A stretch of 64,000 nt of DNA from Thioalkalivibrio sp. ALJ7 (GTDB taxonomy: Bacteria; Pseudomonadota; Gammaproteobacteria; Ectothiorhodospirales; Ectothiorhodospiraceae): positions 372,001 to 436,000 of the forward strand of contig NZ_AQXQ01000012.1 of the NCBI RefSeq assembly GCF_000376865.1. The letters run 5' to 3'. Made by a program: the position numbers and the translations under genes. The notes under the pieces are model-generated. The model ran no database searches. It saw only the letters and a program-made list of their open reading frames with translations, and was not told the DNA's origin. This document shows, piece after piece, positions 26,502-37,385 of the stretch (positions are counted from its first letter, which is position 1; the number at the start of each line of letters is the position of its first letter).

Positions 26502-27920
26502 ATGAGCGATAGCGATAGCCCCCCAGTCTTTTCGGTTACCGAACTCAACCAGTGTGCGGATGGGCTGCTGCGTGATGGTCTCGGTCTGGTGCGCGTGGAA
26601 GGCGAGGTCTCCAACCTGCGCCAGTACGCCTCCGGGCACCAGTACTTCTCGCTGAAGGACGAGAACGCCTCGGTGAACTGCGTGCTGTTCCGTGGCAAGG
26701 CCCGCCAGGCCGCACGCTTCGCCGACGGCGACGCAGTACAGATCCGGGGACGTGCCGGGATCTATGGCGCGCGCGGACAGTTCCAGATCATCGTCGAAGC
26801 CCTGCAACCGGCCGGCGAGGGGCGCCTGCTGGCGGCCTTCCAGCGGCTCAAGGAGAAACTCGCCGCCGAGGGCCTGTTCGACGCCGAGCGCAAGCAGCCG
26901 CTGCCCGCCTGGACCCACCGTCTGGGCGTGATCACCTCCACCCAGGGCGACGTGCGCCACGACATCGAGCGCACCCTGGCCAGGCGTTTCCCGCTGTTGC
27001 TGCCGGTCACGCTCTATCCCACCGCCGTCCAGGGCCAGCAGGCCGCCGGTCAAATCGTCGCGGCGCTAGAACAGGCGGCGGCCGAGGGCCGGGTCGACGT
27101 GGTCATCCTCGCCCGTGGCGGTGGCTCGCTGGAGGACCTGCAGGCCTTCAACGAGGAAAGTGTCGCGCGCGCCATCGCCGCCTGCCCGATCCCGGTCGTG
27201 ACCGGCGTCGGGCACGAGACCGACACCACCATCGCCGACTTCGTCGCCGATCTGCGCGCCTCCACGCCCACCGCCGCGGCGGAGGCCGTCAGTCCGGATG
27301 CCGCAACCCTGCGCCACCAACTGGCGCGGGCCCGGGAACGCCTGACCGGCCTGCTGGGCCAGCACATCGCGCGTCACCAGCAGACCCTGACCGCATTACA
27401 CACCCGCCTGGAGCGCCGCCACCCGCGTCAGCTCCTGGAACGCGACGCACAACGTCTGGACGACCAGCGCGAACGCATGAACCGCGCCTGGTCGCGCATG
27501 TACGAACGCGCCCAGGCACGGCTGCAACGCGCCCAGTTGCGCCTGGCCGGGGCCTCGCCCGGCAACCGCCTGGCCTCCGCCCGCATGCGCCTGGACCACC
27601 TGCGCCAACGCCTTGCCCGCGTGCGCCCCGACCACGACATCGCACAACGCCGCGACACCCTGGCCCGCCTGCATCGCCAGCTCGAAACGGCCACCCGCCA
27701 GGCCCTGGCCACCCGCCAGAGACAACTGGACGCCAGCGCCCGCCAGTTGCGTTCACTGGACCCGGAAGCGGTACTGGAGCGGGGCTACGCGATCCTGCAG
27801 ACCACACAGGGCGACGTCCTGCGCCGCGCGGAACAAACCGCCAGCGGCGAGCACCTGCGCGCCCGCCTTGCCCGCGGCCGCCTGGACCTCGACGTGACCG
27901 CCACCTACTCCGACGACTGA
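26502..27920 (+). CDS. xseA: Exodeoxyribonuclease VII large subunit
   Basis: 472 residues. With XseB it degrades single-stranded DNA in both directions and acts in repair. The N-terminal OB-fold (about 8-100) includes VRVEGEVSNLRQYASGH and YFSLKDE; the catalytic domain has LGVITSTQGDVRHDIERTL, DVVILARGGGSLEDLQAFN and VVTGVGHETDTTIADFVAD. The C-terminal half (about 290-420) is a long Arg/Gln-rich coiled coil, followed by LDPEAVLERGYAIL, the usual tail. The ATG at 26502 follows a GCGAGG site and matches the family N-terminus. xseB is not in this window. The upstream DUF4197 gene is 13 bases away. Confidence 0.97.
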   Translation: MSDSDSPPVFSVTELNQCADGLLRDGLGLVRVEGEVSNLRQYASGHQYFSLKDENASVNCVLFRGKARQAARFADGDAVQIRGRAGIYGARGQFQIIVEALQPAGEGRLLAAFQRLKEKLAAEGLFDAERKQPLPAWTHRLGVITSTQGDVRHDIERTLARRFPLLLPVTLYPTAVQGQQAAGQIVAALEQAAAEGRVDVVILARGGGSLEDLQAFNEESVARAIAACPIPVVTGVGHETDTTIADFVADLRASTPTAAAEAVSPDAATLRHQLARARERLTGLLGQHIARHQQTLTALHTRLERRHPRQLLERDAQRLDDQRERMNRAWSRMYERAQARLQRAQLRLAGASPGNRLASARMRLDHLRQRLARVRPDHDIAQRRDTLARLHRQLETATRQALATRQRQLDASARQLRSLDPEAVLERGYAILQTTQGDVLRRAEQTASGEHLRARLARGRLDLDVTATYSDD

Positions 27921-28084
27921 AGCGCTCGACCTCCTGATCTTTAAGCACAAAGGGCGCCGAGAAAATCGCGTGTAACAGGAAGACGGGAAGCGCGCGAAGG
28001 GATCAGGAGGAGCGGCGCAGGGTCGGCCGCTACAAGGCCAGCCCCGCCGGGAATCCGGATATCTGTTCAGCACCCCCAAACGCC

Positions 28085-28161
28085 GTAGGAGCGTGCTTGC
28101 ACGCGAAGCCCCTGCCCGCGTCCGACTCTGGCAGGGGCTTCGCGTGCAAGCACGCTCCCAC
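28085..28161. repeat. REPIN: two REP sequences facing each other
   Basis: Arms 28085-28116 and 28130-28161 are 32 bases long and reverse complements with one mismatch (third base), separated by 13 bases. Each arm starts GTAGGAGCG or GTGGGAGCG then TGCTTGCACGCGAA, which matches the REP consensus of Pseudomonas-type genomes moved by RAYT transposases. The 303-base stretch 27921-28223 between xseA and proB holds only this element; I see nothing coding in the rest. Confidence 0.85.
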
Positions 28162-28223
28162 AGGGGGGCATGGAGTCCCGCCGAGGGCAACTGGATACGA
28201 ACGCGTACGCGCCCGCAGGCGAA

Positions 28224-30508
<2,285 letters not shown>

Positions 30509-30769
30509 TTACTGCTGCGGCTGGATACTCACGAAACGGCGGTTGTGACGACCGCCCACCTTGAAGACGACCTGGCCGTCGACCTTGGCGAACAGCGTAT
30601 GGTCCTTGCCACAACCCACGCCCTCGCCGGGATGATACTGCGTCCCGCGCTGACGAACGAGGATATTGCCGGCGCGCACGACCTGACCGCCGAAGCGCTT
30701 CACGCCAAGGCGTTTGCTCTCGGAATCGCGCCCGTTGCGGGTACTACCGCCTGCCTTTTTATGTGCCAT
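30509..30769 (-). CDS. rpmA: Ribosomal protein bL27
   Basis: 86 residues beginning [20 protein letters not shown], the unmistakable bL27 N-terminus that reaches the peptidyl-transferase centre. [16 protein letters not shown] and [16 protein letters not shown] follow. Length is normal. It is 30 bases downstream of rplU, sharing its promoter, and is followed by a strong intrinsic terminator at 30455-30482. Confidence 0.99.
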   Translation of the reverse strand: MAHKKAGGSTRNGRDSESKRLGVKRFGGQVVRAGNILVRQRGTQYHPGEGVGCGKDHTLFAKVDGQVVFKVGGRHNRRFVSIQPQQ

Positions 30770-30799
30770 GGTTCAGCTCTCCTGAATGCCTGCGGGCGA

Positions 30800-31111
30800 T
30801 CAGCCGGCGATGCCGGTGATGCGCACGGTGGTGTAATGCTGGCGGTGTCCCATCTGCTTCTGGGAATGCTTGCGCCGCCGAAATTTCATGATGTGAATCT
30901 TCTTCGCGCGGCCATGGTCTTCGACCTTGGCGGTGACCTTGCCACCGTCCACCAGCGGGGCCCCGACGCGGACATCATCACCCGCACCGACCATCAGCAC
31001 CTGGTCGAATTCGACCTCGGAGCCGGCCTCGGCGTCGAGCTTTTCGATGCGAAGCACGTCGCCTTCGGCGACGCGATATTGTTTACCACCTGTTGCGATG
31101 ATCGCGTACAT
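30800..31111 (-). CDS. rplU: Ribosomal protein bL21
   Basis: 103 residues, starting [20 protein letters not shown] and containing [14 protein letters not shown] and [20 protein letters not shown], the conserved 23S rRNA-binding basic segment. It lies upstream of rpmA as in most bacteria. The promoter at 31183-31211 gives a leader of about 65 bases. It is divergent from ispB, the standard gammaproteobacterial arrangement. Confidence 0.99.
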   Translation of the reverse strand: MYAIIATGGKQYRVAEGDVLRIEKLDAEAGSEVEFDQVLMVGAGDDVRVGAPLVDGGKVTAKVEDHGRAKKIHIMKFRRRKHSQKQMGHRQHYTTVRITGIAG

Positions 31112-31182
31112 TTCCCTGGGACTCCGTTGCGATACCTTGTGTGGACCAGCCGACTGGGAGCTGGTCTCGCGAAAGGGCGGAA

Positions 31183-31211
31183 ATGCTAGCAGCGCTTCCC
31201 TCTCGGGTCAA
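31183..31211 (-). promoter_or_regulatory. Sigma-70 promoter for rplU-rpmA
   Basis: On the minus strand TTGACC (-35, 31206-31211), a 17-base spacer and TAGCAT (-10, 31183-31188). Good match and spacing, about 70 bases before the rplU ATG. The rest of the 292-base divergent gap to ispB shows no other clear signal to me. Confidence 0.7.
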
Positions 31212-31403
31212 TCTTTACACGCAACCCAAACGGGATGCCCTGGCGCCCTCGGGGCGGCAAAGCGGACCTGCACGGGATACGGGCGCTCCGCCCCGACGCG
31301 CGAACTTGTACACTGACCGACCTTTCCCTAGTGTAGTGCGCCGCCCCACCGGGTGCCTACAGAGCCACTCCCGACGACCTCACGAGCCTGCTTGCCTGAC
31401 CCC

Positions 31404-32372
31404 ATGCCCATTGATTCGATCCGAGAACTGGCGGCCGACGACATGCAGGCCGTCGACCAGTGCATACGCGAACGGCTGAGCTCGCCGGTAGTGCTGATCA
31501 ATCAGCTCGGGCATTACATCATCCATTCCGGCGGCAAGCGCCTGCGCCCCCTTCTGGCCACATTGTCGGCGCGGGCCTGCCATGTGCAGGGCCAGGACCC
31601 GGTAACGCTTGCGGCGGTGGTGGAATTCATCCATACCGCAACCTTGCTGCACGACGACGTCGTGGATGCCTCCGAGCTGCGTCGCGGGAACGAGACCGCC
31701 AACCACATCTTCGGGAACGAGGCCGCGGTGCTGGTGGGTGACTTCCTCTACTCGCGCGCCTTCGAGATGATGGTCGAAGTCGGCTCCATGCGCGTGATGG
31801 AAATCCTCTCCCACGCGACCAACGTGATCGCCGAAGGCGAAGTGATGCAGCTGATGAACTGCCACGACGCCGACGTGGACGAACAGCGCTACATGCACGT
31901 CATCCAGTCGAAGACCGCCAAGCTGTTCGAGGCTGCCTGCCAGCTGGGGGCCATCATGGGTGAGCGCCCGGAGGCCGACGAACAGGCGCTGGCCCGCTAC
32001 GGCATGCACCTGGGCACCGCTTTCCAACTGATCGATGATGTCCTCGACTACTCCTCCGACGACGAGGTGACCGGCAAGCGCATGGGCGACGACCTGGCTG
32101 AGGGTAAACCGACCCTGCCCCTGATCCATGCACTGCGCATGGGCACACCCGATCAGCAGAGAATCGTGCGGCAGGCGATCGAGAATGGCGGCCGCGAACA
32201 GGTCGAGCCGGTCCTGCAGGTGGTGCACGACACCGACAGCCTGAACTACACTCGCTCCCGCGCCGAGGCCGAGACCGAGGCGGCGATCGAGGCCATCCGC
32301 ACCCTGTCCGACTCGCCCCACCGACAGGCACTGATCGATCTGGCCCGCTTCGCAGTCGGACGCAACCATTAG
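31404..32372 (+). CDS. ispB: Octaprenyl (polyprenyl) diphosphate synthase
   Basis: 322 residues. It extends farnesyl diphosphate with isopentenyl diphosphate to make the ubiquinone side chain. Signatures are GGKRLRPLL, the first Asp-rich motif LLHDDVVDASELRRG, GDFLYSRAF, and the second Asp-rich motif FQLIDDVLDYSSDDEVTGK with KPTLPLIHA. The small-side-chain residues before the first Asp motif fit a long-chain synthase, but the exact chain length (C40 versus C45) is not certain. The ATG at 31404 matches the family start and length. It is divergent from rplU. Confidence 0.95.
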   Translation: MPIDSIRELAADDMQAVDQCIRERLSSPVVLINQLGHYIIHSGGKRLRPLLATLSARACHVQGQDPVTLAAVVEFIHTATLLHDDVVDASELRRGNETANHIFGNEAAVLVGDFLYSRAFEMMVEVGSMRVMEILSHATNVIAEGEVMQLMNCHDADVDEQRYMHVIQSKTAKLFEAACQLGAIMGERPEADEQALARYGMHLGTAFQLIDDVLDYSSDDEVTGKRMGDDLAEGKPTLPLIHALRMGTPDQQRIVRQAIENGGREQVEPVLQVVHDTDSLNYTRSRAEAETEAAIEAIRTLSDSPHRQALIDLARFAVGRNH

Positions 32373-32449
32373 GGAGGGGACCCGCGATTTAGCCAGCGCC
32401 TCCCTTGACGACGAGGGCTCGCATTCCAAATTTTTGGCCGCCCGAGGCA

Positions 32450-32478
32450 TGGACACGCCCTCGGAGGCTCGGCATAAT
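32450..32478 (+). promoter_or_regulatory. Promoter of the tRNA-Pro gene
   Basis: TGGACA (-35, 32450-32455), 17-base spacer, CATAAT (-10, 32473-32478), then the mature tRNA 13 bases on. This strong arrangement fits a stable RNA gene. Confidence 0.75.
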
Positions 32479-32491
32479 AGCGGGCTCGGTT

Positions 32492-32568
32492 CGGAGTGTA
32501 GCTCAGCTTGGTAGAGCACTGCCTTCGGGAGGCAGGGGTCGAAGGTTCGAATCCTTTCACTCCGACCA
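32492..32568 (+). tRNA. tRNA-Pro, anticodon CGG
   Basis: 77 bases. The acceptor stem pairs CGGAGTG (32492-32498) with CACTCCG, followed by encoded A-CCA at the 3' end. The D arm is AGCTCAGCTTGGTAGAGC. The anticodon arm is CTGCC-TTCGGGA-GGCAG, with anticodon CGG at 32526-32528, reading CCG proline codons. The T arm contains GGTTCGAATCC. All stems pair. Confidence 0.97.
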
Positions 32569-32670
32569 ATCTTCTTCTTGACCCTGGTGTTCCGGCCTGT
32601 GGCCCGGCTTGAAAAGCCCGCCCCGGAGACGGCCAGGTCCCGATCACGCTCAGGTCCTGCGGACACGTCC

Positions 32671-33321
32671 ATGACCGCCAATTCCCAGGCCGTTCGCGGC
32701 ACTCTCTACATCATTTCCGCGCCGTCGGGCGCCGGCAAGACGAGCCTGGTAGCGGCCTTGCTGGAATCCGAGCGGGCGGTCGAAGTCTCGGTCTCGCACA
32801 CCACGCGCAAGCCGCGAGACAGCGAGGTCGACGGAGAGCACTACCACTTCGTCAGCGCAGAGACCTTCCTTGGAATGATCGAGGACGGCCAGCTCCTGGA
32901 GCACGCCAAGGTCTTCGACAATTTCTACGGCACCTCTCGCGGCAGCGTCGAAGAACGCCTGGAGGCCGGTGTCGACGTGATCCTGGAGATCGACTGGCAG
33001 GGCGCGCGCCAGGTGCGCGCCGCCGTGCCGGATGCCCACTCCATCTTCATCCTGCCACCCTCGCGCGACGAGCTGGAGCGCCGCCTGCGCGGCCGCGGAC
33101 AGGATGCGGAAGATGTGATCCAGCGCCGCCTGCGCGACGCCGAATCCGACTGCACGCACTTTCGCGAGTACGACTACACCGTGGTCAACGAGGATTTCGA
33201 CCAGGCCGTGCGCGATCTCGCCAGTATCTTTCGCGCCAACCGCCTGCGCACCGTGGAACAGGAGATCCGATCCGCATCCACGATAGGGAATCTGTTGGCG
33301 GGGGCGCCGGGGTCGGCGTAA
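32671..33321 (+). CDS. gmk: Guanylate kinase
   Basis: 216 residues. It converts GMP to GDP with ATP. Motifs: LYIISAPSGAGKTSLVAALL (P-loop), VSVSHTTRKPRDSEVDGEHY (GMP-binding region with Arg and Tyr), EHAKVFDNFYGTSRGSVEE, and DVILEIDWQGARQVR. The C-terminal lid and RRLRDAESD are normal. The ATG at 32671 has a weak ribosome site but matches the family length; an upstream in-frame stretch is not conserved. It begins the gmk-rpoZ-spoT unit typical of gammaproteobacteria. Confidence 0.97.
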   Translation: MTANSQAVRGTLYIISAPSGAGKTSLVAALLESERAVEVSVSHTTRKPRDSEVDGEHYHFVSAETFLGMIEDGQLLEHAKVFDNFYGTSRGSVEERLEAGVDVILEIDWQGARQVRAAVPDAHSIFILPPSRDELERRLRGRGQDAEDVIQRRLRDAESDCTHFREYDYTVVNEDFDQAVRDLASIFRANRLRTVEQEIRSASTIGNLLAGAPGSA

Positions 33322-33382
33322 CATGCAGATGTGGGGTGCTTTCCCTACACGAGTTTCAACGATTTACTGACCGGAGTATCCG

Positions 33383-33658
33383 ATGGCACGCGTCACCGTC
33401 GAGGACTGCCTCGAAAATGTCGAAAACCGTTTCCAACTGGTGCTGATGGCTGCCCGTCGGGCCCGTCACATCGCCCACGGGAAGGAAGCTCGCGTCCCCG
33501 AGGACAATGACAAGCCCACGGTGATCGCCCTGCGCGAAATCGCCGCCGGCGTGGTCGGTACCGAAGTGTTCGACGAACACGACGAACGGCCCCAGAACCA
33601 GATGCTGGACTTCAGCACGATCCGCCATCTGGAACAGCTGGAAGCCGACGAACGGTAG
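33383..33658 (+). CDS. rpoZ: RNA polymerase omega subunit
   Basis: 91 residues, [20 protein letters not shown] then [34 protein letters not shown], cited in parts; these are the omega signatures. It assists folding of the beta' subunit and holds one of the (p)ppGpp sites. It lies 61 bases after gmk and 12 bases before spoT. The acidic tail is typical of this lineage. Confidence 0.98.
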   Translation: MARVTVEDCLENVENRFQLVLMAARRARHIAHGKEARVPEDNDKPTVIALREIAAGVVGTEVFDEHDERPQNQMLDFSTIRHLEQLEADER

Positions 33659-33670
33659 GAGCTCTCCTTT

Positions 33671-35845
33671 ATGGCCGCTGGCGAGCCAGTTGCTCCCGGG
33701 GCCACCAGTACGCCCCCGGGGGACTCGACCCGATTCCTGATTAGCGATTTGTGCTCCGAGCTCGAGGCCTACCTCGAGCCGGGCGAGGTCGAGGAGGTTT
33801 ATCGCGCCTACCTCCTGGGTGCGGAATCCCACGAAGGCCAGACCCGCAAGACCGGGGAACCCTACATCTATCACCCGCTTGCCGTGGCCCGCACCATGGC
33901 CGAGATGCGGATGGACCATCAGGCGATCAGCGCCGCCATCCTGCACGACGTAATGGAGGACACAGCCACCAGCAAGGACCGCATCCACGCCGAGTTTGGC
34001 GAAGAGGTCGCGGAGCTGGTCGATGGCGTCTCCAAACTGACCCACCTGCAGTTCCAGTCCAAGGCCGAAGCCCAGGCCGAAAACTTCCGCAAGATGATGC
34101 TGGCGATCACCCGCGATATCCGGGTGATCCTGATCAAGCTCGCCGATCGCCTCCACAACATGCGCACCCTGGGCGTGATGCGGCCGGACAAGCGCCGCCG
34201 CATCGCGAAGGAAACGCTGGAGATCTACGCCCCGATTGCCCAGCGTCTGGGCATGAATGCCATGCGCCGCGAGCTGGAAGAGCTCGGCTTTTCGGCCAAA
34301 CATCCGTGGCGCGCCGCGGTGCTGGAACGCGCGGTCCACCGCGCCGGGGGCAACCGCCGCGAACCCATGCGCAATATCGAGCAGGCGATCTGCTCGCGGA
34401 TGGAGACCGCCGGGATCGTCGGGCGCATCTCGGGCCGCGAGAAGAGCCTGTACAGCATCTACCGCAAGATGCGCGACAAGCGCCACTCCTTCGAAGAGGT
34501 GTTCGACGTCTTCGCCATTCGCATCATCGTGGACGACATCGACACCTGCTACCGCTCCCTGGGGCTGGTGCACAACCTCTACAAACCGGTCCCGGGACGT
34601 TTCAAGGACTACATTGCGATCCCCAAGTCCAACGGCTACCAGTCCCTGCATACCATCCTGTTCGGGCCACAGGGCATTCCCATCGAGATCCAGATCCGCT
34701 CCACCGAGATGGACCGCGTGGCCGAAAGCGGCATCGCCGCACACTGGCAGTACAAGGCCGGCAGTGAGTCCTCGCGTACCGCGCAGAGCCGCGCACGCGA
34801 CTGGCTGAAGGACGTACTGGAGATCCAGAACAGCGTCGGCAACTCCATCGAATTCCTGGAGAACGTGAAGGTCGACCTGTTCCCCGACGAGGTCTACACC
34901 TTTACCCCCGGCGGCGACATTCTGGTCCTTCCGCGCGACGCGACCCCGATCGACTTCGCCTATGCCGTGCACTCGGACGTCGGCAACCGCTGCGTGGCCG
35001 CCAAGATCGACCGCCAGCTCGCCCCACTGTCCGTACGCCTTCAAAGCGGCCAGACCGTCGAGATCGTCACTTCCCCCGGAGCCCGCCCCAATCCGGCCTG
35101 GCTGTCGTTCGTGGTCACCGGAAAGGCCCGCACCGGCATCCGCCATTGCCTGAAATCCATGCAATCGGAGGAGGCGCGCACGCTCGGCGAGCGTCTGCTG
35201 GAGAAGGCCCTGGAGACCCTGGACAGCCACCTGTCGCATATCTCGCCGGCGCGGCTGGACCAGATGCTGGACGCGATGCAGCTGGAGGATCTGGATGCAC
35301 TGCTGATCGATATCGGCCTGGGGAACCGCATGGCGACGCTGGTTGCCCGCCAGATGGTCGGCAAGGACAGTCCGGAACCGGATACCACGGCGGCCACGAC
35401 CACCCTTGCAGTCAAGGGCACGGAAGGTCTAGTGCTGAGTTACGCGCGCTGCTGCCACCCCATCCCCGGTGATCCCATCATCGGCCAGCTAAGCGCCGGA
35501 CGCGGGCTGGTGGTACATCGCGAGAATTGCCGCAATGTGCTGCACGAGAGCCGCGAGCGCAGCGATCGAACCATCGCGCTGGAGTGGTCGCACGAGCCGC
35601 AGCTCCAGTTCACCGCCGCGGTCCGCACCCGCACCGCCAACCGCCGCGGCGCGCTGGCCGACATGGCCGCGGTCATCGCCGACCACGGCTCCAACATCGA
35701 ACACATCTCGTTCAACGAGCAGGACGGCCACTCCACCGCGATGACCTTCCTGCTGACCGTAAGCGACCGTCAGCACCTGGCGCAGATTATGCGCGGCCTG
35801 CGACGCCTGCCCGACGTTCTCCGCATCTCCCGCCAGCGCGGCTGA
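33671..35845 (+). CDS. spoT: Bifunctional (p)ppGpp synthetase/hydrolase SpoT
   Basis: 724 residues. The hydrolase HD domain (about 45-195) is intact: YIYHPLAVARTMAEM, AAILHDVMEDT and IKLADRLHNMRTL. The synthetase domain (about 245-370) has RISGREKSLYSIYRKM and FKDYIAIPKSNGYQSLHT. TGS (about 405-465), a helical region with the zinc-finger-like RCCHPIPGD, and a C-terminal ACT domain (about 645-724) complete the normal layout. It sets alarmone levels and hence rRNA, growth and stress. The ATG start at 33671 follows rpoZ by 12 bases; gmk, rpoZ and spoT share one unit, and the O-methyltransferase follows five bases after its stop. Confidence 0.97.
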   Translation: MAAGEPVAPGATSTPPGDSTRFLISDLCSELEAYLEPGEVEEVYRAYLLGAESHEGQTRKTGEPYIYHPLAVARTMAEMRMDHQAISAAILHDVMEDTATSKDRIHAEFGEEVAELVDGVSKLTHLQFQSKAEAQAENFRKMMLAITRDIRVILIKLADRLHNMRTLGVMRPDKRRRIAKETLEIYAPIAQRLGMNAMRRELEELGFSAKHPWRAAVLERAVHRAGGNRREPMRNIEQAICSRMETAGIVGRISGREKSLYSIYRKMRDKRHSFEEVFDVFAIRIIVDDIDTCYRSLGLVHNLYKPVPGRFKDYIAIPKSNGYQSLHTILFGPQGIPIEIQIRSTEMDRVAESGIAAHWQYKAGSESSRTAQSRARDWLKDVLEIQNSVGNSIEFLENVKVDLFPDEVYTFTPGGDILVLPRDATPIDFAYAVHSDVGNRCVAAKIDRQLAPLSVRLQSGQTVEIVTSPGARPNPAWLSFVVTGKARTGIRHCLKSMQSEEARTLGERLLEKALETLDSHLSHISPARLDQMLDAMQLEDLDALLIDIGLGNRMATLVARQMVGKDSPEPDTTAATTTLAVKGTEGLVLSYARCCHPIPGDPIIGQLSAGRGLVVHRENCRNVLHESRERSDRTIALEWSHEPQLQFTAAVRTRTANRRGALADMAAVIADHGSNIEHISFNEQDGHSTAMTFLLTVSDRQHLAQIMRGLRRLPDVLRISRQRG

Positions 35846-35850
35846 AGAAA

Positions 35851-36513
35851 ATGTCCAATCGCTCCATCGGCCTCGACGAAACGCTTTACCAATACCTGCT
35901 GGAGAACTCGCTGCGCGAACCGGCTTTGCTGGCTGAGCTGCGCAGTGAGACCGCGGCTCTGCCCGAGGCAAACATGCAGATCGCCCCGGAACAGGGGCAA
36001 TTTATGGCCTTACTGGCAAAGCTGATGGGTGCGCGACGCTACCTGGAGATCGGCACCTTCACCGGCTACAGCGCCCTGGCGATTGCCCTCGCCCTGCCGG
36101 AGGACGGCGAGATCGTGACCCTGGACAAGAGCGCGGAATGGACCGCCACCGCACGCCGCTACTGGGAACGCGCGGGTGTCGCGGGGCGCATCCGACTCGA
36201 ACAAGGCGAAGCCCGGGACTCGTTACAGGCGCTGGAGGCCGCCGGCGAGGCCGGCACCTTCGACCTGGCCTTCATCGACGCGGACAAAACCGGCTATTCG
36301 GGGTATTTCGAACACTGCCTGCGCCTGGTGCGCCCAGGCGGCCTGATCCTGGTCGACAACACCCTGTGGTACGGCACGGTCGCCGACCCCGACGACACCC
36401 GCACCGACACACTCGCGATCCGCGCCTTCAACGAGGCCCTGCACCATGACGATCGCATCGACCTCTCGCTCACCCCCATCGGCGACGGCCTGACCCTCGC
36501 CCGCCGCCGCTGA
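35851..36513 (+). CDS. Class I SAM-dependent O-methyltransferase
   Basis: 220 residues. Motif I is YLEIGTFTGYSALAIALALP, then IVTLDKSAEW (SAM-binding acidic loop), DLAFIDADKTGYSGYFE (metal-binding Asp of the COMT-like family) and GGLILVDNTLWYGTV. This places it among cation-dependent catechol/caffeoyl-CoA O-methyltransferase-like enzymes (Methyltransf_3). The natural phenolic substrate is unknown. It begins five bases after the spoT stop and is probably co-transcribed. In other gammaproteobacteria this position is often held by another gene, so it is a local addition. A 319-base non-coding stretch with a palindromic repeat follows. Confidence 0.92.
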   Translation: MSNRSIGLDETLYQYLLENSLREPALLAELRSETAALPEANMQIAPEQGQFMALLAKLMGARRYLEIGTFTGYSALAIALALPEDGEIVTLDKSAEWTATARRYWERAGVAGRIRLEQGEARDSLQALEAAGEAGTFDLAFIDADKTGYSGYFEHCLRLVRPGGLILVDNTLWYGTVADPDDTRTDTLAIRAFNEALHHDDRIDLSLTPIGDGLTLARRR

Positions 36514-36531
36514 TCCGGCCGTAAGCCTCGA

Positions 36532-36796
36532 TTCACCACAGAGAACACGGAGGACTCAGAGAAGAGCTTCAAGGCTCAAAATTCAAGGGTCTGCTGATTC
36601 ACCACGAAGCGCACGAAGGCACGAAGAAAATCCTTTTGTTGTAAGCGTTCCTGGTGGCGAACGGCTTTGTTCCAGCCTGCGGGTCAGCCTGAACAATCAT
36701 CCTGCCCCCCTGTCCTTCTCCGTGATCTCTGTGCCCTCTGTGGTGAACCGCTGTTGACCTTGCCCTTCTTCGTGCCTTCGTGCACTTCGTGGTGAA
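36532..36796. repeat. Dispersed intergenic palindromic repeat, copy 1
   Basis: Four motifs in the order a, b, a', b'. a (36532-36564) starts TTCACCACAGAG; a' (36715-36747) is its imperfect reverse complement. b (36598-36626) starts TTCACCACGAAG; b' (36768-36796) is its reverse complement with one mismatch in 29. The same motif families form a second copy at 56519-56822. The centre (about 36630-36714) contains TAAGCGTTCCTGGT, found in similar form in copy 2. No gene is seen in 36514-36832. Confidence 0.85.
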
Positions 36797-36832
36797 CCCA
36801 TTCTTTTCCCTGCGCATATCCTCAACGAAGCC

Positions 36833-37267
36833 TTACAGGCAGAGGCCGCTGTCGCCGAGGCCGCGGCGGCAGATGGCACGACGCTCCACCGCGCGCACCA
36901 CCCAGCCCGCTTCCTTCTCCTCCAGTTCCAGGCGGAATTCGTAGGCCTCGACGGCATCATCACGCAGCCCGGTCAGGCGGACCTCCGCGCATTCCGGCCT
37001 CGGCTGGTCGATCTCCAGCCCCGCGTAGTCGACGGCCAGGCCGGATTTCCAGCCACTGGCCGCGAACCACTCCATCACCGCGGCACCCGGCATCACCATC
37101 GGCTCAAGCGACGGCACCGCCTGGGCCTCGAAGGCTGTCGGCGCGGGTTCCCATCCTTCGGGCAGCCCCGCGGACGCGCCGTCATCATCCGGATCCGGGG
37201 TCGACGTAGCGCAACCCGCCAGAATCAGCGCCAGCACACCCCCTGCAACCTGCCTTCTCCAGTACAT
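36833..37267 (-). CDS. Small lipoprotein, function unknown
   Basis: 144 residues. It has a short basic head, hydrophobic core and lipobox LILAGC, giving a mature protein anchored by the cysteine at about 19. The mature part begins with an acidic Asp-rich linker (STPDPDDDG), then AVMEWFAASGWKSGLAVDY and ECAEVRLTGLRDDAVEAYEFRLELEEKEAG, cited as ECAEVRLTGLRD. Four cysteines (lipid Cys aside) near the end, RRAICRRGLGDSGLCL, could form a disulphide. No family recognised. The ATG at 37267 is preferred to one at 37291 because the latter abuts its ribosome site and would place extra residues ahead of the signal. It is divergent from the next gene. Confidence 0.6.
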   Translation of the reverse strand: MYWRRQVAGGVLALILAGCATSTPDPDDDGASAGLPEGWEPAPTAFEAQAVPSLEPMVMPGAAVMEWFAASGWKSGLAVDYAGLEIDQPRPECAEVRLTGLRDDAVEAYEFRLELEEKEAGWVVRAVERRAICRRGLGDSGLCL

Positions 37268-37385
37268 CACGTGGACTGCCTCGCAAATCATCCTCTCCCA
37301 GGAAACATACCGGAGCGCGAAACGTCCTACCATGAGAGATCCACATCATTGGTCTGCCGACCCGCGGCACCTCGGAGGAACCGAC

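Noticed and set aside
32373-32409. Possible terminator after ispB (GGGAGG paired with CCTCCC)
   Set aside because: The loop is about 20 bases and no T run follows, so termination is not supported.
31380-32702. Long minus-strand open frame opposite ispB, the tRNA and gmk
   Set aside because: It covers ispB and the tRNA-Pro gene on the other strand and shows no family features.
33356-35239. Long open frame on the minus strand opposite rpoZ and spoT
   Set aside because: Antisense to intact, conserved SpoT and omega sequences and without motifs of its own.
36532-36796. Palindromic repeats considered as a CRISPR array
   Set aside because: Motifs are few, face both directions and lack equal-length spacers; no cas genes are nearby.
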